Positions 52,719 to 63,416 of a stretch of 64,000 bases of DNA are shown here, one piece after another (positions within the stretch are counted from its first letter, which is position 1; each line of letters begins with the position of its first letter). The notes under the pieces were generated by a model. It was not told where the DNA came from and did not search any database. It worked only from the letters and a program-made list of their open reading frames with translations. The stretch is from JAHEJE01 sp965216335 (GTDB taxonomy: Bacteria > Pseudomonadota > Alphaproteobacteria > Rhizobiales > Aestuariivirgaceae), in NCBI GenBank assembly GCA_965216335.1, contig OZ244154.1:2480001-2544000 (forward strand), in the 5' to 3' direction. The position numbers and the translations under genes were made by a program.

Positions 52719-53726
52719 ATGTCGAGACTGATCGCAGTGACAGGGGGAACCGGCTTCGTCGGCAGGGCCGTGCTCGGCCTGCTGGGCGCAGCGGATACGG
52801 ATCTGCGTGTCCTTGCCCGCCGGCCGGAAACGCTTGCCGCGCCCATCGACCCTGCAAACATTGTCGCCGCCGACCTGCGCGATGACGGCGCACTGGATCG
52901 GCTGACCCGAAACGCCGGCACGGTGGTTCATGTCGCCGGCGTCGTCGCTGCGCGCAGCAATGCAGAGTTTCATGAGCTCAATGCCGATGCCACAGTGCAG
53001 CTGGCCCGGATCAGCCGGGACAACGGGGTCCGGCAGTTCGTCTATGTTTCATCGCTTGCCGCCCGCGAACCGTCGTTCAGCGGCTATGCGGCCAGCAAGC
53101 AGGCCGCGGAGAAGGCGCTGGAAGCGGTGCAAGAAACCATGCGCTGCATCATCCTGCGCCCGCCGGCCGTCTATGGCCCGGGCGACCGGGCAACCCTGCC
53201 GCTGATCCAGCAACTGTCGCGCCGCCATGGTTTTGTGCCGGGAACTGCTGGCGCCCGGTTCTCGCTGATCCATGTCGAAGACCTCGCCCGCGCCATCGTC
53301 GCGCTCACCTTGAGCGGCAGCCGCCTGACGGCGACGACTCCCTTCGAGCTGGATGACGGCCGGTCCGGCGGTTACGACTGGCCCGAAATCGCACGGATCG
53401 CCGCATCGGTCGCCGGGCATGACGTGAAACTGCACCTGCTGCCGCGCCCGCTCGTGGCCGCCGTGGCCCGACTGGCCCGGGTAAAGGCGAAAGCGACCGG
53501 CAAACCCGGCATTCTCACGGCCGGCAAGGTCCGGGAGCTCTATCATCCCGACTGGGTGGCGCGAACCAACCTGCTTCAGGACAATTGCGACTGGCAGCCG
53601 CAGATCGGCTTTGCCCGGGGCTTCGAACAGACGCTTTCCTGGTACCGGGCGCATGAATGGTTGCCGCCCGGCCCGGCCCGGACTAGAAAACCCCAACCCA
53701 CCGGCTTTGGAGACCCGTCCTCATGA
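52719..53726 (+). CDS. cerR: NAD-dependent epimerase/dehydratase family, ceramide reductase (CerR-like)
   Basis: 335 residues, extended SDR. TGGTGFVG at residues 8-15 binds NAD(P); SSLAAREPSFSGYAASKQAAE holds the Tyr-x3-Lys active site; LRPPAVYGPGD and FSLIHVEDLARAIVAL are family marks. In Caulobacter the homologue (ccna_01222) is needed for ceramide synthesis and reduces the 3-oxo group of the sphinganine or ceramide intermediate. Its stop overlaps the ACP start (ATGA), so the two are co-translated. Context with ACP and serine palmitoyltransferase makes this role likely. Confidence 0.82.
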   Translation: MSRLIAVTGGTGFVGRAVLGLLGAADTDLRVLARRPETLAAPIDPANIVAADLRDDGALDRLTRNAGTVVHVAGVVAARSNAEFHELNADATVQLARISRDNGVRQFVYVSSLAAREPSFSGYAASKQAAEKALEAVQETMRCIILRPPAVYGPGDRATLPLIQQLSRRHGFVPGTAGARFSLIHVEDLARAIVALTLSGSRLTATTPFELDDGRSGGYDWPEIARIAASVAGHDVKLHLLPRPLVAAVARLARVKAKATGKPGILTAGKVRELYHPDWVARTNLLQDNCDWQPQIGFARGFEQTLSWYRAHEWLPPGPARTRKPQPTGFGDPSS

Positions 53727-53968
53727 CCGCCAGTTCCGACGAAATCTTCGGCAAACTCAGCGAACTGCTCAGCCCCTTCAACACCAACAACATCGCGCTG
53801 AAACCGGAGACGGAAATCTCCGCCGACCTCAGCATAGACTCCGTTGCGGTGATGGACTTCGTCATGGAAGTGGAGGACCACTTCGACATCGACATTCCGC
53901 TCAATGTGCTGTCTGAAACCCACACCATGGCCGACCTGGTCAAGGTCGTCGAAAAGCGCATCAGGTAG
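53723..53968 (+). CDS. acpR: Acyl carrier protein of the ceramide operon
   Basis: 81 residues. The phosphopantetheine site is Ser40 in ADLSIDSVAVMDF. Acidic helices flank it (EVEDHFDIDIPL is the recognition helix II-III region). It differs from the housekeeping AcpP DSLD sequence and is adjacent to an acyl-ACP synthetase and a serine palmitoyltransferase, fitting AcpR, which in Caulobacter supplies the acyl chain for sphinganine. It overlaps cerR by four bases and is followed by spt after 12 bases. Confidence 0.85.
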   Translation: MTASSDEIFGKLSELLSPFNTNNIALKPETEISADLSIDSVAVMDFVMEVEDHFDIDIPLNVLSETHTMADLVKVVEKRIR

Positions 53969-53980
53969 GCGGGCGCAACA

Positions 53981-55174
53981 ATGATCGACTTGTTCGACAA
54001 GCATGCCCGGACGGCGGCCCGGCTGGAGCGCATGCTGCAGCTCGGCACCAATGCCGTCGGCGTCACCAACGACCGCATCCTGTCGCCGACCCGGGCGCTG
54101 ATCAATGGCCGTGAGACGGTGCTCGCCGGCACCAACAACTACATGGGCATCACCTTCGATGAAGACTGCATCGCCGCCGGCATCGAAGCACTGAAGGACT
54201 TCGGCACCGGCACCACCGGCTCGCGCATCGCCAATGGCAGCTATGCGCTGCACAAGGAACTGGAAAGCGAACTGGCGGACTTTCTCGGACGCAAACACTG
54301 CATTGTCTTCACCACCGGATACCAGGCCAACCTCGGCATGATGGCCGGTCTCGCCGGACCAAAGGACACAATCTACCTCGATGCCGACAGCCATTCGTCG
54401 ATCTATGACGGTTGCACTCTGTCGGGCGCCAACCTGGTGCGGTTCCGTCACAACGATGCCGCTGACCTGGCCAAGCGCCTGGCCCGCCACGACCCGGAAA
54501 GCGGCGGGCGGCTGGTGGTACTGGAAGGCATCTATTCGATGTTCGGCGACCGCGCACCGCTGGCCGAATTCATCGATGTGAAGAAGGAACAGCCTTTCCA
54601 GCTGCTGGTCGATGAAGCGCATTCCTTCGGTGTGCTGGGACCGAATGGCCGCGGCCTTGCCGATGAAGCCGGCTTTCACGATGAGGTGGATTTCGTCGTC
54701 GGAACCTTCTCCAAGAGCGTCGGTGCAATTGGCGGTTTCGGCGCCGGCGATCATCCGATGTTCGAAATGATCCGTTATGCCTCACGACCCTACATGTTCA
54801 CCGCCTCGCCATCGCCCGCTTCGGTGGCGACATCGATTGCCGCCATTCGCAAGCTGAAGGCCGAACCGCAGCGCCGCGCCCGTCTGGCAGAAAACTCAAA
54901 ACGGCTGTTCGACGGTTTCCACAGAATAGGACTGCAGACCTGTTGCGATACGGTCAGCCCGGTGATCGCGGTGAAATGTCCCGACGAACCGTCGACCATC
55001 GCCATGTGGAATGCCCTGTTGAACGCCGGAGTCTATGTCAACATCGCTGTGCCGCCCGGCACCCCGAACAACCAGTGCCTGCTGCGCTGTTCCGTTTCGG
55101 CGGCCCATACCAGTGAGGATATCGACCTGATCATTCACCTGTTCGATCAGGTGGTGGCGGCGCAGGCGGCATGA
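53981..55174 (+). CDS. spt: Serine palmitoyltransferase (alpha-oxoamine synthase)
   Basis: 397 residues of fold-type I PLP alpha-oxoamine synthases, condensing serine with an acyl thioester to 3-oxo-sphinganine. The PLP lysine is K245 in GTFSKSVGAIGG; Asp211 and His214 in VDEAHSFGVLG, and the stacking His138 in DADSHSSIYDG, are present. BioF and Kbl belong to the same family, but the adjacent dedicated ACP, acyl-ACP synthetase and CerR homologue favour Spt. Its stop overlaps the first MaoC gene (ATGA). The bacterial ceramide synthase that should N-acylate the product is not in this window. Confidence 0.86.
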   Translation: MIDLFDKHARTAARLERMLQLGTNAVGVTNDRILSPTRALINGRETVLAGTNNYMGITFDEDCIAAGIEALKDFGTGTTGSRIANGSYALHKELESELADFLGRKHCIVFTTGYQANLGMMAGLAGPKDTIYLDADSHSSIYDGCTLSGANLVRFRHNDAADLAKRLARHDPESGGRLVVLEGIYSMFGDRAPLAEFIDVKKEQPFQLLVDEAHSFGVLGPNGRGLADEAGFHDEVDFVVGTFSKSVGAIGGFGAGDHPMFEMIRYASRPYMFTASPSPASVATSIAAIRKLKAEPQRRARLAENSKRLFDGFHRIGLQTCCDTVSPVIAVKCPDEPSTIAMWNALLNAGVYVNIAVPPGTPNNQCLLRCSVSAAHTSEDIDLIIHLFDQVVAAQAA

Positions 55175-55635
55175 GCAAGGACGTCCGACTGCATTACGAG
55201 GATTTCCCGGCTGGCGAAACCGTCAGGTTTGGCGCCTACGAGGTAACGGCCGATGAGATCAAGCAGTTTGCCGCCGAGTTCGATCCGCAACCGTTCCATC
55301 TCGATGAGCTGTCCGGCGAACAATCTGTCGCCGGTGCGCTCAGTGCGTCGGGCTGGCACACCTTGTCCATGCTCATGCGCATGATGGTCGACGGCTATCT
55401 CGCCCGCTCCGCTTCGATGGGGTCGTTCGGCGTCGAGGAGGTCAAATGGCTCAAGCCGGTGTTCGCCGGCGATGTTCTGAGCTGCACCCGCACGACACTC
55501 GATACCCGCATCTCCCGCAAGCGCCCGGACATGGGCATCGTGCGCTTCCACTGGCAGGTGCATGATCAGCACGGCGAACTGAAGGCCGACATGCGGGGCA
55601 CCAGCCTGCTTACGGTCCGGGAGTGCCCGGCATGA
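55171..55635 (+). CDS. MaoC-like hot-dog dehydratase 1 in the ceramide operon
   Basis: 154-residue single hot-dog domain. The hydratase dyad region EFDPQPFHLDE (Asp and His) is intact, followed by the SASGWHTLSMLMRMM helix and strands VEEVKWLKPVFAGD. MaoC-like enzymes hydrate or dehydrate (R)-3-hydroxyacyl or enoyl thioesters. The ATG overlaps the spt stop, so it is in the ceramide transcription unit. It is similar to the next protein (HWxSGWHT, NWLKPVF/Y) and may form a heterodimer with it. Its substrate could be an acyl-ACP intermediate; this is inference. Confidence 0.8.
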   Translation: MSKDVRLHYEDFPAGETVRFGAYEVTADEIKQFAAEFDPQPFHLDELSGEQSVAGALSASGWHTLSMLMRMMVDGYLARSASMGSFGVEEVKWLKPVFAGDVLSCTRTTLDTRISRKRPDMGIVRFHWQVHDQHGELKADMRGTSLLTVRECPA

Positions 55636-56132
55636 GCGTTGCCGGAACCTGGCTGTGGTTCGACGAATTCAAGCCCGGCATCGAGACCGATCTGGGCAGT
55701 TATGATTTCAGCCGCGATAACATTCTGGCCTTTGCCGGCAAGTACGACCCGCAGCCGTTTCACATCGACGAGGCAGCGGCCCGCCGAACTCATTTCGGCG
55801 GGGTGTGTGCCTCGGGCTGGCATACGGCCGCAGCCTTCATGAAGTGCTGCGCGGACCACAATTTCGCCGAATGCGCCCGGGCTGAAGCCGCCGGAAAGAC
55901 CCTGCCGCCGCTCGGACCCTCGCCGGGATTCGAGAACATGAACTGGCTGAAGCCGGTCTATCCCGGCGAAACGGTACGCTACGGCAGTGTTGTCACCGGA
56001 AAGCGGGAATTGTCGTCACGCAACGATTGGGGCCTGGTGTTCGCCCACAACACGGGCATCAACCAGAACGGCGAAACGGTGTTCGAGTTCGACGGCAAGC
56101 TGCTCGTCGCGCGCCGCGCGGATCAGTCCTGA
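55632..56132 (+). CDS. MaoC-like hot-dog dehydratase 2 in the ceramide operon
   Basis: 166-residue hot-dog protein. KYDPQPFHIDEAA carries the catalytic Asp/His pair; CASGWHTAAAFMKCC and NMNWLKPVYPGETVRYG follow as in the gene before it. A loop of about 15 residues (RAEAAGKTLPPLGPSPG) is extra. ATG at 55632 overlaps the previous stop (ATGA). The 3' end overlaps the convergent aldolase gene by ten bases. It is likely a paired enzyme with dehydratase 1, acting on acyl-thioesters for the sphingolipid. No such pair is part of the Caulobacter core set I know. Confidence 0.8.
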   Translation: MSVAGTWLWFDEFKPGIETDLGSYDFSRDNILAFAGKYDPQPFHIDEAAARRTHFGGVCASGWHTAAAFMKCCADHNFAECARAEAAGKTLPPLGPSPGFENMNWLKPVYPGETVRYGSVVTGKRELSSRNDWGLVFAHNTGINQNGETVFEFDGKLLVARRADQS

Positions 56133-56773
56133 CGGCCATAGGTCTCGAACTTTTTCAGCACGTTTTGCATTTCCTCATCATCGATCAAGTCCGGTTCCCC
56201 GAGACTGAGAACATCGAGATACTGCCGCGCCAGCGTTTCCACCTCACTGGCAAGCTCGAGGGCGTTCCGTAGCGTACCGCCGAAGGCGATCTGGCCGTGA
56301 TGGGCCATCAGGCAGGCACGATGGCCGTCGAGCGCCGCCAGGGTGGTCTGCGCCAGTGCATCGCTGCCGAACGTTGCATAGTCCGCACAAGGGATCGACG
56401 TACCGCCGGCCACGGCCACCATGTAGTGAAAGGCCGGGATCGGCTTTCGCATGCAGGCCAGGGCCGTTGCCGCCATGGAGTGGCAATGGACAATGGCACG
56501 CGCCGGAGGCCGGGCTAGATAGATCGCAAGGTGCAGCAGAGTTTCCGTTGAAGGCATGCGGCGCCCGGCGGTCTGGTTCCCGGTCAGGGACACGACAGCA
56601 ATGTCTTCGGGCAGGATGTCGGCATAGGCCATGCCCGATGGCGTGATCAAAACCACATCTTCAACCCGCATCGAGACATTGCCCGATCTTTGCGGCGACA
56701 GTCCGCGCTGAGACATTTCAAGCGCCGCATTGGCCACCTGCTGGGCCTGCCACATGAGACCGTCATCGTTCAC
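56123..56773 (-). CDS. Class II aldolase/adducin family protein
   Basis: 216 residues from the GTG at 56773, which overlaps the mtnA stop (GTGA); an ATG at 56755 is possible. RSGNVSMRVEDVVLITPSGM starts the fold, the Zn-binding His pair is in VHCHSMAAT, and a third His is in MAHHGQIAFGG. With MtnA next to it, it fits the DHAP-shunt aldolase (Ald2-like), which splits 5-methylthioribulose- or 5-deoxyribulose-1-phosphate to DHAP and an aldehyde, or the MtnB dehydratase. No other methionine-salvage genes are present, so the shunt is preferred. Confidence 0.8.
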   Translation of the reverse strand: MNDDGLMWQAQQVANAALEMSQRGLSPQRSGNVSMRVEDVVLITPSGMAYADILPEDIAVVSLTGNQTAGRRMPSTETLLHLAIYLARPPARAIVHCHSMAATALACMRKPIPAFHYMVAVAGGTSIPCADYATFGSDALAQTTLAALDGHRACLMAHHGQIAFGGTLRNALELASEVETLARQYLDVLSLGEPDLIDDEEMQNVLKKFETYGRQD

Positions 56774-57864
56774 AGGCGGCGCTCCGGATACAGCCCGAGC
56801 AGACCCGCCGCACTCGCATCGCACACGCCGCGCTCGGTGATCAGCCCGCTCACCAGGCGAGCCGGGGTGACATCGAAAGCCGGATTGCGCGCCGGGCTGC
56901 CCGGTGCGGCGATCTGAACCGCCTGCAGCCTGTCGGCGCCGTCGAGCCCCTGAACGTGGGTCACCTCGGATGCGTCGCGTTCCTCGATGGGGATGTCGCG
57001 AACCCCGTCGGCGATGCTCCAGTCGATCGTCGAATGCGGCAGGGCGATATAGAACGGCACGCCGTTATCGTGCGCCGCCAGGGCCTTTAGATAGGTGCCG
57101 ATCTTGTTGCACACATCGCCGTTGGCGGCAGTACGGTCGGTACCGGTGATCACCAGATCGACCTCTCCGCGCTGCATGAGGTGGCCGCCGGCGTTGTCAA
57201 CGATTACACTGTGCGGCACACCGTGGCTGGCCAGCTCCCAGGCCGTGAGTGCCGCGCCCTGGTTGCGCGGCCGGGTCTCATCGGCCCACACATGCACATC
57301 GATCCCGGCGTCATGGGCCTGATAGACCGGCGACAGGGCGGTTCCCCAGTCGACAGTGGCGAGCCAGCCGGCGTTGCAGTGGGTGAGGATGTTGACGGTC
57401 TTGCCCGGCTTGCCGGCGGCGATCCGTTCGATCAGCGCCAAACCGTGCTGGCCGATCTTGTGGTTGGTGGAAACATCGTCGTCGCAGATCTGCGCCGCTC
57501 TGGCATAGGCCGCCGCAACCCTGTCTGCCGGGGTTAGCGGCTGAACGGCGGTCCGCATCTCGTCGAGCGCCCACACCAGGTTCACAGCCGTCGGCCGGGT
57601 CCGGCGCAGGCGGGCATCGGCGCTGGCCAGGGCCTGATCCGAGGCATCCTGCCGCAGCGCCAGACACATGCCATAGGCCGCCGTCGCACCGATCAGCGGG
57701 GCACCGCGCACCTGCATGTCTTCGATTGCCCGGGCAGCGTCTTCAAGGGTTTCCAGCCGCTCGATGACAAAAAGATGCGGCAGCTTGGTCTGATCGATGA
57801 TCTCGGCAGCCCAGCCGTCATCTGCAAGCCAGATCGAGCGATAATGTGTGCCATCTACTTTCAT
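56770..57864 (-). CDS. mtnA: S-methyl-5-thioribose-1-phosphate isomerase
   Basis: 364 residues. RGAPLIGATAAYGMCLAL, the catalytic Cys in NILTHCNAGWLATVDWG, WADETRPRNQG and the catalytic Asp in VITGTDRTAANGDV(C)NKIGTY identify MtnA of the eIF2B-like fold. It isomerises methylthioribose-1-phosphate or 5-deoxyribose-1-phosphate to the ribulose form, the substrate of the adjoining aldolase. The ATG at 57864 follows a purine-rich stretch. The downstream gene starts within its stop. Confidence 0.93.
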   Translation of the reverse strand: MKVDGTHYRSIWLADDGWAAEIIDQTKLPHLFVIERLETLEDAARAIEDMQVRGAPLIGATAAYGMCLALRQDASDQALASADARLRRTRPTAVNLVWALDEMRTAVQPLTPADRVAAAYARAAQICDDDVSTNHKIGQHGLALIERIAAGKPGKTVNILTHCNAGWLATVDWGTALSPVYQAHDAGIDVHVWADETRPRNQGAALTAWELASHGVPHSVIVDNAGGHLMQRGEVDLVITGTDRTAANGDVCNKIGTYLKALAAHDNGVPFYIALPHSTIDWSIADGVRDIPIEERDASEVTHVQGLDGADRLQAVQIAAPGSPARNPAFDVTPARLVSGLITERGVCDASAAGLLGLYPERRL

Positions 57865-57972
57865 TGCTGGGAAAGACCCCGCGAAATCGTTACCGCCAGC
57901 CCGTGGACTGACCCGCCGTCATCTGTCATACTCGACGCCGATGCATTGATAGCGCGCGAAAGGATCAAAGTC

Positions 57973-58212
57973 ATGACAGCAAAGTTGCTCGTGGTCTCTG
58001 GAGCCATTTTGGCCTTGGCCAGCGGTCCGGCCCTTGCCGGCGGCGGCTGCGCTGGCGGTGCTCATGCCGAAGCGCCGCAAACGATCGCCGATGCCCCGCA
58101 AAGCACCGCGCCTGAAACCGTTGTGGCGATTCCGTATCCCCTGCCGACGGTGGACGCTGAAACGCAAACGGCCGCGGCCAGCGTTGAAAGCACCGGCACA
58201 ACCACCGAGTAA
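57973..58212 (+). CDS. Small secreted protein, Ala/Thr/Pro-rich
   Basis: 79 residues. A signal peptide (MTAKLLVVSGAILALASGPALA) is followed by GGGCAGGAHAEAP and a low-complexity Ala/Thr/Glu tail. GAAAGGATC lies about eight bases before the ATG. No family was recognised, and it is convergent with apt. It could be an envelope or outer-surface peptide. Low complexity limits certainty. Confidence 0.55.
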   Translation: MTAKLLVVSGAILALASGPALAGGGCAGGAHAEAPQTIADAPQSTAPETVVAIPYPLPTVDAETQTAAASVESTGTTTE

Positions 58213-58326
58213 CCTGCTCTGAAGCGCCCTGCAACATGCGGACAGGCATAGTGCCAGACACTGTGGCTGACGGCTTGCCCTTGTGCTCACCACAATCCCG
58301 TACCAGTTCAACGCGACCGGTCGGCG

Positions 58327-58872
58327 TTACTCGCTGTCGAATTCAACCAGCGTGTGCACCTTGACGCCCTTGTCCCGCAGCCGCTGTGCCCCGCCAAGGA
58401 ACGGTAGGTCGATGACGAACGCGGCAGCGACAACCTGTCCGCCCGATTGTCGGATCAGGTCGATAGCGGCATCGGCGGTGCCTCCGGTGGCGATAAGGTC
58501 GTCGACCAGCAGCACCTTGTCTCCGTCGCGGATGGCATCGGCATGGATTTCGATGGTGTCGACGCCATATTCCAGATCGTAGTCCTTGCCGATCACTTCG
58601 GCCGGCAGCTTGCCCTTCTTGCGGATCGCCACGAAGCCCTTGCCAAGCTCATGGGCAACAGCACCGCCGAGGATGAAACCGCGGGCCTCGATGCCGACGA
58701 CATAGTCCGTGTCGCCACCGAGAAACGGCCAGATCAGTTCATCGACACTGGCCCGGAAACCGTGCCGGTTGGCCAAAAGGGTGGTGACGTCGTAGAACTG
58801 TATCCCCGGCTTGGGGTAGTCCGGTACGGCGCGGATATAGCGCTTGATGTCAAAACCGTTGCGTAAGTCCAT
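58327..58872 (-). CDS. apt: Adenine phosphoribosyltransferase
   Basis: 181 residues, purine salvage enzyme converting adenine and PRPP to AMP. The PRPP-binding motif is VLLVDDLIATGGTADAA; VVGIEARGFILGGAVAHELG and PDYPKPGIQFYDVTTLL are typical. The ATG at 58872 with AGGGG upstream gives the usual length; the longer frame beyond is a shadow. Divergent from dnaG across a 175 bp gap. Confidence 0.95.
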   Translation of the reverse strand: MDLRNGFDIKRYIRAVPDYPKPGIQFYDVTTLLANRHGFRASVDELIWPFLGGDTDYVVGIEARGFILGGAVAHELGKGFVAIRKKGKLPAEVIGKDYDLEYGVDTIEIHADAIRDGDKVLLVDDLIATGGTADAAIDLIRQSGGQVVAAAFVIDLPFLGGAQRLRDKGVKVHTLVEFDSE

Positions 58873-59047
58873 AACCCCTTGCCCTTGTGCCGTGCCTGCT
58901 ATTGCCTCCATAAAGCATCCGGCCCGGTGTCTGGCAAGTTTTCCACAGGTTGCCAACAGGCGCCGGTGCCGCAAACGGCCAGATGCCCGGTTTTGCGCAG
59001 TCTGGTATGATGCTTGATCTGCCGCCTTTGAACCCATTACTGAACAC

Positions 59048-61000
59048 ATGCGCTTTTCCGATTCTTTCCTGGATGAAATCCGCGCCCGAATACCTATATC
59101 CTCGGTGGTCGGACGGGCCGTGCAGTGGGACCGCAGGAAGACCAATGCCGGCAAGGGCGATTACTGGGCCTGCTGCCCGTTTCATTCCGAAAAGACGCCG
59201 TCGTTCCATGCCGATGACCGGCGCGGGCGCTACCATTGTTTCGGCTGCAAGGAGTCCGGCGACATCTTCCGCTTCCTGACCGAGCAGCAGGGCCTGTCGT
59301 TTCCCGAGGCGGTCGAACAGCTGGCCGGTGAGGCCGGCCTGGAGATGCCGAAGATGACACCCGAGGCGGTGGAGCGCGAAAAGCGCCGCGCCAGCCTCTA
59401 CGATGTCATGGAACTGGCCGCGGCGTTCTTCGAAGACAAGCTGCAGGGTGCCGAGGGTGCCGCCGCACGCGGTTACCTGGCCGACCGGGGCCTGCCGGCC
59501 AGGATCATCCAGGACTTCCGCATCGGCTATGCCCCGGGCGACCGACGGGCGCTCAAGACCCATCTGGCGGATAACGACATCACCGCCGAGCAGATGGCCG
59601 AAGCCGGACTGGTGGTGACGGGCGAGGACATCGCGGTCCCCTACGACCGGTTCCGCGACCGCATTATGTTCCCGATCCGCGACGGGCGCGGCCGGGTCAT
59701 CGCCTTTGGCGGCCGCGCCATGTCCGCTGATGTGCCGGCCAAGTATCTCAACTCGCCGGAAGGCCCGCTATTTCACAAGAGCGCCGTTCTCTACAATCTC
59801 GACAAGGCACGCGAACCGGCCCACAAGTCTTCGTCGATCATCGCCGTTGAGGGCTACATGGACGTGATCGCCATGACCCGCGCCGGTTTGGCACAGGCCG
59901 TTGCACCGCTGGGCACGGCGCTGACGCAGGATCAGCTGACGTTGATGTGGCGGATCGCCCCGGAGCCGGTGCTGTGCTTCGACGGCGACGAGGCCGGGCT
60001 GAAGGCGGCCTACCGGGCGCTCGATCTGGCAATACCCCTGCTGCGGCCGGGGCATTCGCTGAAATTCGCCCTGCTGCCCCAGGACACCGACCCGGACGAT
60101 CTGTTGACCAGCGAGGGCGCCGATGCCGTCAAGGCGGTGATCGCTGCGGCCACGCCGCTGGTAGATATCCTGTGGCGCCGGGCCCTGGACGGCAACGACC
60201 GGGCAACACCGGAACAGCGCGCCCGGCTGGAGCAGGACCTGGAACAGGCTGTGGCACGCATCGATGACGCAAAGGTGCGCAGTCACTACCACACCGAGAT
60301 CGCCAATCGGCTGAGAGGCTTGTGGGCGCCCGACAATGTCCGCAGGCCGTTCGGCAATAGCCGCAACCTGCGCGGCCGGCCAAACCGCCCCGGGAGCAGC
60401 GTTAGCCGGACCGGCCGCTTCGAGCCGTGGCGGCAGGCCGCGCCGGCATCGGCGGAACTGCGGGCAATGACCGGCCATACGCCGGACAGGCGGATCGCCG
60501 AACGCCGCGAACGCCTGATCGTGCTGTCGGTAATCAACCATCCGGCGCTGCTGGATGATCAGGCCGAGCAATTTGCCGGGGTCGAGCTTTCCGCGCCCGG
60601 ACTTGACAGTTTGCGGCGTGAAATCATAGATATCGCGGCGCTTGGCGAGGGGCTTGAAACCGGGCATTTGCGTGACCACTTGAGCAAACGGGGCAAAGGG
60701 TCTGAGCTGATCCGGCTCGATGCCCAGGCAGAGCGGTTGAACTGCTGGTTCGTGCGGCCGGACGCAGCACTAGATGATGTCCGGGTGTGTCTGGATCAGA
60801 TGATCGCTTTGCACCGCAAGACTGTGACGTTGGAGCGAGAATTGAAGCAGGCCGAACTGGCGCTGGCAGAAACACCGAACGAAGCGAATTTGCTGCACTT
60901 GAACGAAATTCGCGATCAGCTGCTGTCGAGCGTTCACGAAGAGGCTGCAATTGACGGATTTGGCGAGGCATCGGGGCGGCCGGCCGGATCGGTATCTTAG
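59048..61000 (+). CDS. dnaG: DNA primase
   Basis: 650 residues. The N-terminal zinc finger is C43-x2-H46 and C64-x2-C67 (CPFHSEKTPSFH, HCFGCKESG); the TOPRIM catalytic domain has VEGYMDVIAM and CFDGDEAG; a C-terminal helicase-binding domain follows. It makes RNA primers at the replication fork. Directly upstream of rpoD, the conserved macromolecular-synthesis arrangement (rpsU is missing, as common in alphaproteobacteria). Confidence 0.97.
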   Translation: MRFSDSFLDEIRARIPISSVVGRAVQWDRRKTNAGKGDYWACCPFHSEKTPSFHADDRRGRYHCFGCKESGDIFRFLTEQQGLSFPEAVEQLAGEAGLEMPKMTPEAVEREKRRASLYDVMELAAAFFEDKLQGAEGAAARGYLADRGLPARIIQDFRIGYAPGDRRALKTHLADNDITAEQMAEAGLVVTGEDIAVPYDRFRDRIMFPIRDGRGRVIAFGGRAMSADVPAKYLNSPEGPLFHKSAVLYNLDKAREPAHKSSSIIAVEGYMDVIAMTRAGLAQAVAPLGTALTQDQLTLMWRIAPEPVLCFDGDEAGLKAAYRALDLAIPLLRPGHSLKFALLPQDTDPDDLLTSEGADAVKAVIAAATPLVDILWRRALDGNDRATPEQRARLEQDLEQAVARIDDAKVRSHYHTEIANRLRGLWAPDNVRRPFGNSRNLRGRPNRPGSSVSRTGRFEPWRQAAPASAELRAMTGHTPDRRIAERRERLIVLSVINHPALLDDQAEQFAGVELSAPGLDSLRREIIDIAALGEGLETGHLRDHLSKRGKGSELIRLDAQAERLNCWFVRPDAALDDVRVCLDQMIALHRKTVTLERELKQAELALAETPNEANLLHLNEIRDQLLSSVHEEAAIDGFGEASGRPAGSVS

Positions 61001-61171
61001 CAGGCGGCGTTCGCCGGGACATGAGGCCGGGCGGCGCGCCAATGGATTTGTGATTAAGGAGCGGTTAACGGCGAGACCGGTAGAAATGGAATGTTCCGTA
61101 CCGGCATGATTCGGTACGCATGATCATTTGAACCCTCAGACCGCCCGGCAGCAAACAAGGAACACGGTTTC

Positions 61172-63247
<2,076 letters not shown>

Positions 63248-63416
63248 TACCGTCGGTATTGCCGCTTGACTCTTTTGACTGTTTTACCGTGCTGAAATGA
63301 TGACGATTTTCCGTCGGCGGCTAGACCAACGCCGGCAGCGCCCTGCGACAAAGGATGACCGCCGCCGGCCCGTCTGAGTTCAAACATCTGCAAAACTGAA
63401 GCCGGTGCCGCAGGCA

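Noticed and set aside
53981..55174. BioF (8-amino-7-oxononanoate synthase) or Kbl.
   Set aside because: No biotin or threonine-degradation genes nearby; the dedicated ACP, CerR and acyl-ACP synthetase point to serine palmitoyltransferase.
63248..63416. Possible tRNA or terminator after rpoD.
   Set aside because: No cloverleaf could be folded by eye; only a 5 bp ATACC/GGTAT hairpin near the stop was seen, too weak to call.
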